From Asterias amurensis (Eukaryota; Echinodermata; Asteroidea; Forcipulatida; Asteriidae): a stretch of 64,000 nucleotides of DNA. The stretch spans positions 28,331,927 to 28,395,926 of the forward strand of contig NC_092649.1 of assembly GCF_032118995.1 (NCBI RefSeq). The letters run 5' to 3'. The notes beneath the pieces are model-generated. The model saw only the letters and a list, made by a program, of their open reading frames with translations. It was not told the origin of the DNA and searched no databases. A program made the translations under genes and the position numbers. Each line of letters starts with the position of its first letter. Position 1 is the first letter of the stretch. This document shows positions 12,448-22,900 of the stretch, one piece after another.

Positions 12448-14889
12448 GTCTCACAACTTTTTTTATCCTGTCTATAGGACGTGCTCATCATTCAGAAACA
12501 CCGGACTTATAAATTGCTTTAAGTTATATCTCGCTTTCACTCTTTGTAACTATTCCACTACACAAAGTTTATCTTTATTGCTGCTTGATACTTATGTGTA
12601 GATTCCAAGTAACAATTCTGTGAGATGGTTTTACTCAACTACAAGTAAATGAAACATTCGGGGTCAGAATTCAGACTTTTTGAGGGAAGATTTTTACTTT
12701 TAAGACATGTATCATGGCCAGGTTGCTGATAGATTTGAAACTGTTTAGAGGAGAGTAGTTAAGACTTTTTGTGTGGTATTGCCCATCTACGTAGAGTTGA
12801 ACTTTCTCAAAAGTCTGTTGAAAGCTATAGGTCTGAAAAGTCCAAGAAACATTGTTTTATGTTTTTATGAAACAAATCTGTTTGAAGCAAATACATATGA
12901 AGCTTTGAATTTGAAGGAGGGCATTGTATCAGGGAATGGTTTCATTGCTCTGCTTACCGCGAAATTCTGCGCTTACAGCCCTGTTAAGCACACACTTCCA
13001 TGGGACGTAAGTGCAGAATTCCGTAGTAAGCAAAGAGAGCCTCAAAATTAGGCCCCTGTTGTCCTGATCTGGACTGCAGCAGCGATGATACCTTCCTCTG
13101 AAAAATTCCTACAGATCTCCCCCGCCAATCCACCCTTTTTTCATGGAGTTATTGTTCCCTCTTCTGGAGAATGTTCTTGGTCCAAAGCACTTGATATATG
13201 CAAAAGCCACAGGCCATTCAGATTCTGTTTAAGTCTTGCCTCTCAAAATATGCAACGCACAAGGCAAATCGGTAGACCTATGATAGACCTATGATATTCA
13301 AAGTTCAATCCATGATGAAACATGAATTACGACTTTGCCCTATTTTTATTAGCCAGTAATGGTTTACGAGATGACAAATAAACATGTGAAATTTTGTAAT
13401 CAGTAACAAGTAATCGTTTGGAGAATTTTTTTGTTTTCAAGGTCATCGCCAAAGTATGACCCTGCCTTTGAGTGCTTAAGTGCTAAACAAAGCATGTCAC
13501 AATTTAATTAACTACCCTGGCAATGCTGATCTTAAGATTAATTTGAAATCGAGCCCACTGTTCATTTTAATACGCAATCAGTTATTTCTTTGTATTCATA
13601 TTCATCAAGAACTATGTGTAACTATGTTAAAATTATGATCATTTTAACTCTGTATAAAATTTGATCCTCGGGGCCAGGAATTTCATTTTTGAGCGGGCAA
13701 GGCCATTTACATCTTCCAATGGGCATTTACATTGGAAAATCTTAAAGTTCTTGGGAAACTGATAAGGGGGCACCGGCAGTCAAGTTTGATGATGAGCTGG
13801 GAATTTCTTGGTTCGCAACTTTCAATGACATGGAGACTACGTCCAACTCACAAATTTGTCCAAAAACTTTGATTACAAAGAAGAAATGAAAGACATAAAG
13901 CCTCAAAACAGGTGCCGATGATGGCTGTAGATACTTCAGCATTCAGATACAATCAGCATAAGGTTTTGTGAATTTATCAGAAAATGTGTTTTGAGGGCCC
14001 AATTTCATGGAGCTACTTAGCGGCCGATTTTCTATTCGTAGGCACACAAAACGGCATGCACAAAAATTAATTACGTCACAATGCAAATCCATGGTGAACC
14101 CGCAATATGACCCCCTGATTTTTCTTCTAACCTGTGAAATACACTTGCACCTTAGCAATTTTTTCTGCTACAATAAGCATGAAAATTGGCGTACCGTTAA
14201 GCAGCGCTATGAAATTGGACACAGGTTAACAGTAGTAATGTAGGCACCCACTGATGAGTTATCTACAAAAACAAGTTTATTTTCTTATTTTTACAGACAC
14301 AACAAATATTCAGTGCCATTTCGCCAAGAATTCCCATCTGCATGATGCTGTTATTATTGCATGAAATGCTTGTCATTTTAACTTTTATATTCACAACTTT
14401 GCTATTTCTGTACAGTTAATATTTTACTTGGCAAACAGGTTTTGTGTCCACTTTTTTACTTTTTTTCCCTTAGGTATTTTGCAGGTATTTTAAGTGTCAA
14501 ATCATCATGCGCTAAATTAAGAAATGTTTAGATGCAATTCCATCAGTCATTAGTTGTCAAGTGTATTCTACATTAAAGTTGTTTAAAGAATTATTCATGA
14601 ATTGAAACTTGGGTTAAAGAGTGCTTTCATTTTAGCTGTAGAAAAAAATGTTCAGGTTTTGCAACCAAAGTATTATAATGTCACTTTTTGTAAACTCAAG
14701 TAAAAATACAACTTTCATTCAACTTTCAGTATTGCCAACTAGTGCTGCTCTGAATTTGTATAAAGATTTTTAATGTCAACAAATTTTACTTGATTTATTT
14801 CCAATTTATTTCCTCACAGTTTCTGTGATTACTGATGAGTCAAGTAATTGACATTTGAATGAGTATTTGAGCTCCTGTCCTCATGGTGT

Positions 14890-15375
14890 ATTCTCCAATT
14901 TTCTATTAGTATTCTTCTCTTGAGTTCCAAGTATCCTCTTGAATATTTTCATATCTTGAGTATCCTCTGTGAGTATTCTTGAGTATCCTCTTTGATCTGC
15001 TATAATGTCTGTGAGTATTCTTCTATCTTCTGAGTATTCTCCTATCCTCTGAGTATTGTCTTATGAGAATACTCAAAGGATAGGAGAATACTCAAAGGAT
15101 AGGAGAATACTCAAAGGATAGGAGAATACTCAAAGGATAGGAGAATACTCAAAGGATAGGAGAATACTCAAAGGATAGGAGAATACTCAAAGGATAGGAG
15201 AATATTTAAAGGATAGGAGAATACTCAAAGGATAGGAGAATACTCAAAGGATAGGAGAATATTTAAAGGATAGGAGAATACTCAAAGGATAGGAGAATAC
15301 TCAAAGGATAGGAGAATACTCAAAGGATAGGAGAATACTCAAAGGATGAATACTCATGCGATAGCAGAATACTAA
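14890..15375. repeat. 19-bp minisatellite with an inverted flank
   Basis: From about 15063 to 15350 a 19-bp unit, GGATAGGAGAATACTCAAA, is repeated about 15 times with a few ATATTTAAA variants. The preceding 130 bases carry the complement in looser form (GAGTATTCTCCTATCCTCTG), so the array can fold back on its left flank. Confidence 0.85.
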
Positions 15376-15684
15376 GATCATTTTCTCCCCGAGCATTCTC
15401 CTTTCCTCAAAAGATGTTCGTTCTTCCTGGAGTAGATTTTCTTGTCCTGAGGTATGGTTCTCCGCACCTCCATGAATTTTCTTCAGCCACCCAACATCCA
15501 GTTTAGTTCTTTTGAAAAAAATTCGAAGAGTTTAGGCTTTTCATATTTCTTGTCCATGTTTTTAGGGTAAGTTCATGCATTTCAAATAAAACTAAATAGC
15601 TAATTTAAAAATTAAAAATTGTGCATTTCTTGAAATCTCTTGTCCATTAGAGATTATGAAAAAATGGTCTTGTTTACTCAAATT

Positions 15685-15990
15685 TGATATTGCTTTTTGT
15701 GGCAGTTTGGTACGGAACAATTTTTGTTTGTCCCGCAGGTGCCCCCCCCCCCCCCGAACCGTTGCCCTCACGCCTGTCCCTTCCCCCTTTCCTCATTGCT
15801 TTTTGTGGCAGTTTGGTACGAAACAATTTTTGTTTGTCCTGCAGGTGCCCCCCCCCCCGAACCGTTGCCCTCACACCTGTCCCTTCCCCCATTTCCCTTC
15901 CCCCTTTCCTCATGGTTAAGCAAATTACACAAAAAATGGTTCAGTTCAGCCCCCGCCCCCCCCCCCCCCCCCCCGCCCAAGAAAAGGCTG
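15685..15990. repeat. C-rich tandem duplication of about 120 bp
   Basis: GGCAGTTTGGTACG, then AACAATTTTTGTTTGTCC, a run of Cs and GAACCGTTGCCCTCAC occur twice in tandem (about 15700-15800 and 15806-15905). A longer C tract follows near 15955-15975. The open frames across it are proline-rich artefacts of the C runs. Confidence 0.75.
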
Positions 15991-16494
15991 ACTATTACTT
16001 CCCCCAGTAGCGCAACTTTATTCCCCAATGGCCTTGTTAATGCATGGCACCGCCCCTTTAACTTGTTTCATTCATCTTGTTTTCTACCAATAGTGCTATC
16101 AATCATTTGCGACAGATTGTGTGGGCTCACTCAATAAACATCCGTGACAATGTTGGGTAAAAATGTCTTCAATAATGTAACCCCGCCCCCTTTTATTATA
16201 CTATTTTCCATGAGGGGGTTCTGCATCATTTACCTCACACCCAGGGTAAAGCTCTTCAGCTGCCAGTAATTAGTACGTCGACTCCCTAAAACAGTAACAA
16301 TTTATTCATTTAAATGTTTCTCAAACTTTTAGACAAATTAAAACGTAATGTTTTGCATCAAATATTATCAAAACGTTTTTTAAATTAATATATCATATTG
16401 ATTTGGACTAATGTGAATGTAACTTGCCCGCAAAGTGTATTAAAATTAGTCAAAATAAGCCATTAATTTATTTCCTTAAGTGAAAGAGCCTTTA

Positions 16495-16514
16495 GGATGA
16501 TGCATTGTGGGGGA
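16495..16514 (-). promoter_or_regulatory. Staf/ZNF143-like site upstream of SPS2
   Basis: On the minus strand, CCCCCACAATGCATCATC matches about 15 of 18 positions of the Staf/ZNF143 consensus (YWCCCRNMATSCMYYRCR, from memory). It lies about 165 bases before the ATG. Staf is the activator first found on the selenocysteine tRNA gene. The SPS1-like gene has a similar but degraded word at 5826-5842, about 190 bases before its ATG. Confidence 0.4.
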
Positions 16515-16675
16515 GGTTAGCAGACGGTTCACACTTCGTGCACGATATGTCGTGCTCGAGCTCCACACACACAACACAACTCAGAAAGCACCTCACAATT
16601 TAGACTAATTGTTCAATTAAAAAACGAGAATAAAGTGTACAGAGTAAGTAAAAAGGTAAGATAAAACTGTCCGCG

Positions 16676-16892
16676 ATGGCTACTCCATTGCAACAGCCTT
16701 TTGATCCCGAAGCTCACGGGTTGGACAAAGATTTCCGTCTGACCAAATTCACCGAGTTGAAAGGGTGAGGTTGTAAAGTTCCTCAGAAGGATTTGCTCAA
16801 ACTTCTGGAGGAACTACATGTGAATGAAACCGTGAACCCCGGAGACGGGACCGGTGGTGCTGATGGGACACAAGTTGAAGACTTTTTAATGC

Positions 16893-16928
<36 letters not shown>

Positions 16929-19900
16929 CGTCTGCAACACAACCCCAGTTTGGTAAGTTAATTTCTGCCTAATCTGCTTTGATTTGAGTTTGATTTGACT
17001 GATTTAATTAAGCACACACACACAAATCTTTAAATTAACTGTTTCAAATTAATAAATAACAAGTAAGCGGTCGCACTAAATATCGACAACTCACAACCCC
17101 TCACGACAACTCACGACAACAATTTTTAAATGCACTTTAACAGAACATTTGAACATAAGTCGACCGTTAAATATGTGCACAAGAGTCATATGCATCTAAA
17201 TCATCTTCAAACTGTTGAAAAAATTGTATTTTTAACTGTACAAAATGTGTTTTTTACCCTTAATTTAGTAATGAAGGGAAATTTTCGCCATGTTGTCGTT
17301 CGACGTACTTGGACGATGCAGGGGGCAGGGGAAATTTCTGAGGGCTGAGTTGTATTTTTTTCTTTTTGGTTTTAGCTGCTGTTTTTTCTTTCTTGTTAGT
17401 AACTAAAGGCCCGGTCCCACTGCAGCGATAACGAGAACGATAACGATAATGACCCCAAGAGAACGCATTCTATTGGTTGAATGAGCGTGTGCATATTCTG
17501 CGTGGAGCAATTCAACCAATAGAACGCATTCTCTTTGCGTCGTGATTGTTATCGTTCTCGTTATCGCTGCAGTGGGACCAGGCCTTAAGCCACCACTCTG
17601 GAATTCGAAGTTAAAAGGGGAGGTTTAAATATAATATTTTTAAAACTCCATGAGAGGCACATAAAATGGTAAATAATCATCTTGCATATTGCATCACCCC
17701 TGCGGTTTAATGGAATCGTCCAAGTACGTCGAAAGACAACTTGGCGGATATTTCCGTTTGTTACTATATTCGGGGTAAAAAACACTTTTTTTCACAGTAA
17801 AAAATACATTTTTTTCAACAGTTTGAAGGTGATTTGGGTGCATACGACTCTTGTGCATATATTTAACGGTCGACTTATGTTCAAATGTTCTGTTAAAGTG
17901 CATTTAAAAATTGTTGTCATGAGTTGTCGTGAGGGGTCGTGAGTTGTCGGTATTTAGTGCGACCCCAAGTAAGGGATGTAATTTAATAGTTTTTATAGAT
18001 TTGTTGTTTATTTACAACTGTAACCTTATGCCAATTTTGACCACCAAACTGTGTTTGCACCGTATTGATTTGCACATGTAACTATGTAATTTGTGCAATT
18101 TATTTCACACAGGGCTCTCCACAACACAAGGTTTATTTGTTGTCCGGTGCAAACCAATCGTGCAGAATTGGCATTGATCCATGAATGTCAATTCTGCATG
18201 ATTGTCAAATTGACTGGCCAGTCAATTTTTTTTTACATCAAACCTTGCCTGATTTAAGGAAATGTATTTCTTGATCTGTTGAGACCTTATATAGCCTTTA
18301 GGATTAAAACTATATTTTGTTTTTTTTTGTCCTTGTGTATTTGTGATTTAGTGACAGTATTAACAGATCCATATTAACTAATGTACATTATCTTTATTCA
18401 GGTATCGGAAATGACTGTTGTGTCACACCTCTTCGTCATGGCGGATACTGCCTTGTTGAAACCACAGACTTTTTCTATCCACTCGTTGATGACCCATATG
18501 TTATGGTATGATTATAATTTTCCATGGAGATGGGCCTTTCATCTTTTTTATTTCCACTTCAATGTCATCTTGGACCAAAGTAAACGATAGTTGGTCGAAC
18601 TCTTGTCAAGCTTTTATAACATGATTTTTGGGGTTGAACAAAGAATTGACTAGAGTGAGTGGGATTCGAACCAACGACCTCCGGATTAACGTGCCGGCGC
18701 TCGTTAATATGTATGAACTCATTCAAGCCTTGCCATTTTCATGGCTTCTTGTTTGCACTTAAACTTAAGTGCGCATGCACTAAATGTAGGTGCATCACAA
18801 ATCAACCACTTATTAGTTGGTCCTTAATCAAACTTGCTCATAGTCTGAAAGCTCTTACTTAGGCTCACTATCTTCAGTAGTACTAGTATTCCTAGGCTGA
18901 TAGAGAAAATACAGATGCATAAATTAGATTTTTAAATTGTTTATTTTTCTGTCTTTTTGTTTCCTTCTTGGCTTTGCTTTATGGTTGCTTTGTGGTCACT
19001 GCTACTTGATAATAACATGTTATTTTTGTGTAATGTTTAAATTCCAGGGCCAGATAGCCTGTGCCAATGTGTTGAGTGACTTGTACGCCATGGGTGTTGT
19101 GGACTGTGACAATATGCTGATGCTGTTGGGAATACCGCAAAAGTTCACCGACAAAGAAAGGGATGCAGTCGTGCCTCTGATGATCCGCGGATTCCGGGTA
19201 AGATGGGACGGAAAGAGAACATGTTTGTAGAATGTGATTGAGCAGATAAGACCAGACTCAAGCTCTGGTGTTTCAGCTAAACAGAGTGTGGGTTCGAGCT
19301 AGGCCAAATTTCATAAGCAAATTTTTGTGCTTACTGTAGCAGAAAAATGTGCGTTAAACATATTTCACCATGATTTCTAGGCGTGATTGCACGATCACCA
19401 TGGATTTGCATTATGATGTTTTAAAATTACTTGTGTGCTTACTGTGGGTTAGCCAGCATTTACCCTTGCTTACACTAAACAGCTTTATGAAATAGAAATT
19501 CTTCTAAGGGGCGCTCCGTAAGCACAAAATGGCTACTTACATGAAATTGGGCCCTGGTCGTGACACTTTTGTTAACCTGTTGACCGTTAAATGCTGTGTT
19601 CTGTGGACGTTTTTAGGTACTCACAGAACTGGCTCAAATCTCTTCTTTGCTCTCAAATAATTTTAGACTCAAGGCTGACAATCCTTTGGAACTATTTTAG
19701 TTGGTACTGGTTTAATTGAATAATTAAGTAAACTTTCTGTTTAAAATTAAGTAATTTTTATGATGAAACAAAGACTTACAAGCTATTTATTGTACCTTTG
19801 AATTTCAGGATAATGCTTTACTGGGTAAAACGAAGGTCAGAGGAGGTCAAACGGTCATCAATCCCTGGTGTACAATTGGAGGAGTTGCCTCAAGTGTGTG

Positions 19901-22900
19901 CTTAGCCAGCGACATCACGTGGTAAGTTCTACTCAGTTGAAACACCTGGGCCTGTTGCGCTGCTTTAAACACAGCAAAATTATGCTTACCAGAAGAGGGT
20001 TTCCAGCCATGTGTGTCAGGTACACATCTGTTGGTGGTATACGTACTGCTCATTTTTGCTTAGCAGAAAATATTTAAGGCAGTATTTTAAATACAAGTGT
20101 TTGTATACCAAGTATCAGGATATCTGAGAACTGAGTCCACCAGCCGAGTACCAACGACTTGGATCTCAAAATTTGAGTTACAAGTGCTTTGTTAAGTATT
20201 ACTGCAAAATGAGGTGTTGGCACATTTATTGTTGTTTTTGACAATAATGTGCTAATTATAATTATTGTGAAGGATTTGTGATCTGCAATTTACTGATTTG
20301 ATTTGTTATTTTAATATGCTACTATTATGATTATTTAACCTCAGGCAACTAACTACTTGTTGTATGTTTTTATTTTGTGTACACTGGTAAAACCAAACTG
20401 TATATTTTAATCTTATACAAGGCCTGACTGGGTTTGTGTGTGGATTTTATTCTTAAATCTTTGTGTAATGTGTGTTGTGCAATATTTGTAACTTTTGTAA
20501 CTTCCTGTATTTGGTGGTGCTGTTTAAACTTGTGCGAGCAATGTATTTTCTTCTTTTTGGAGTGTAAACTAAGTTTATATAAACTGTTTTAGTCCCAATG
20601 TAAGGTTTGCATTACTTCCATCTACATGTACCAGACAATCAATTTGAAATTGTATATCAGTCTGAGTCATGACTTATAGTGATGAATCAAGTTATTACTT
20701 CCTCCTCTCCCGTCAACAAACAAACTAGGAGTAATTGTCAAAAGCAAATAAAGGGAAAACTAAAAACGGGAATGTAAAGACACTAAGAGTTTAAAACAGA
20801 GAAAATCTAGTGAACTATCTACATCTACTTACAAATCGTTGATAAATTTTTTGCATCTCTTGTCAGCCCGGACAATGCTGTGGTCGGTGATGTCTTAGTC
20901 CTCACCAAGCCCCTTGGAACTCAAGTGGCAGTCAATGCCTACCAGTGGCTGTCAAGCCCTGAGCAATGGAAGAGAATCAGCGCGGTGGTTACAAAGGAAG
21001 ATGTAGAGAGAGGTTACCAAGAGGCCAAATATTACATGTCCAAACTCAACAGAGTGGGTAAGAACAATTCATTTTTTTTTTACATTCTGTGTAACTGTGA
21101 GCCGAAGTGCGCCCTCAGTGTTCAATTTGTAAATTCATAGTGAAAGGTTAACTTTGGGTTCATCACCTATAGAATCATTCTTTTTTTCTATTATAACTTC
21201 ATGCATAAATAGAGCACCGTATCTTTGGTCGGTAATTCTATGTATTTTGTAGGGACAAAAATCACTTTATCTAGAGGTAAGTTCATTGATCTATCTGTGA
21301 ATTTTGTTTTATTTTTAAAGCTCATTGTTCCCAAGTTATTGTGATTTGTAGGGCTCTATTTGGATCGTATAATTTGTAAACATAGTATATTGCCAGTCAG
21401 TCTTGTGTGTGCATGTAGTCACACAGCCTCGTGTATGCTGATCTTTTGTGACCTTTGACTGTGCATTATTATTGTTACTATTTGTATATTGTGTGGTATG
21501 GGTTTCAAATATTAAAACCTGTAGGAGAGATTATTTTATAATTTAGACATCATTGGCTTTTGACTTTATTTTGGCTAATGCTCGACCTTTTTAATTAGAG
21601 GACCGGCTTCCCTCCAGTGTCTCTACATTTATAACTAAGAGAGGTTTTTCATTCTGTGTACAATTCTGTGTAATATCTTTGTATAATTACATCCTGTGTA
21701 ATATATTTGTACATGTACACGTATTGTCTCGTATAATTTTTTCTATTTTTATATTAATGAATTTATAATTGCTGGCCACCTTTGAAAATCATTGTTTAAA
21801 TGAAAGAAGTCCCCATAATCATCAATAAATATATAAATATAATTGAGCTGCTTCACCCAATAATGATAGACCCTTTCTCGTTTGTCCAGCTGCTAGCTTA
21901 ATGTCTCAGTATGGAGCTCATGGTGCTACCGACGTGACGGGTTTCGGTATTCTCGGCCATGCCGAGAACCTAGCCAAGATCCAACAGAACGAGGTGAACT
22001 TTGCCATCCACAACCTGCCAATTATCGCCAAGATGCAATACATCTCCAAGGGATGCAGTGGAATGTTTAAACTCCTCCAGGGTTACTCTGCTGAAACCTC
22101 AGGTGAGTTGGCAATTTCAAGGGTTTCATAGACCACAAAAAGAGAAACTCTAAGCCAGGCCTCAAAATAACCCATGGTACATTTTGCTTTTGCTGTGGTT
22201 CTCCTGCAAGGTTCCATTACAAACTTACAATTTCCCCATAGAAGTGCCCCTTTAAGAGCAAAGTTCGAGGGCTGTGAGCAGTCAGTCGGTTTGGTGTAGT
22301 GGTATCTTTCCCGCCTTCCACCTCTGACCCTGGTTCGAATCCAGCTGGGAGCACTATGTGGGTTTTTAGTCTCTACCTGGGCCCAATTTTGTGGCTCTAC
22401 TTACTGCTGAATTCTGTGTTTGCGATTACCATTCTTTGCTTACAGGGAAAGCGCCAAATTTCAGCGCTAGCTGTGTAAGAAAAGGATGCCTCGTATTAAA
22501 CAGGGACTGCGCAGGTGCACTAGCACAAGTTCCCTGCTGAACTGTTAAACATGCTCAAATTCCCTGCTTCCATAAGTGCAGATTCTTTGCCTGATTGCAT
22601 AGATTTTCCCTGGAGTAACTCGCAAGGGTTTAAAAAAATTCCTTCCTTGTTTTCTCACCATTGGGTTCGTTGGCTAGTATTGATTAAATTTGCTTTTTTG
22701 AAAATCTTTTGCTTGACAACCAGAACTTTGAAATGAAAGAATTCAACTGAAATTCCAGAATGTTTTCTGGCAGGCAAGATCGTACTGTGTTTATAATTGA
22801 AGTTTTATGGTTTGTACTTTTAAAATGAAGTAGCTGAACAAACTACAAGATGTTTCTCATTTCATATGAAAGGGTGATAACAATTGTATACTGTATTGCC

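Larger units (their letters stand above)
12448..16675. other. Intergenic DNA between the two selenophosphate synthetases
   Basis: No gene is recognised. A candidate poly(A) signal for the upstream gene is AATAAA at 13377-13382. The stretch holds GGGCCCAATTTCAT-family repeats (12960-13062, 13999-14230), a 19-bp minisatellite (15060-15350), a C-rich tandem duplication (15685-15990) and the presumed promoter of the downstream gene. Confidence 0.6.

Noticed and set aside
15656-16137. Proline-rich and glycine-rich frames on both strands
   Set aside because: Products of homopolymer C runs in a duplicated non-coding block.
16766-16768. A nonsense mutation making the second synthetase a pseudogene
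   Set aside because: The stop is UGA at exactly the Sec position of the family. The frame is intact across seven exons on both sides and the flanking residues are the most conserved of the enzyme.
17130-17942. Paired small frames with the same peptide words on opposite strands
   Set aside because: They are mirror images from the inverted arms of the foldback element at 17068-17965.
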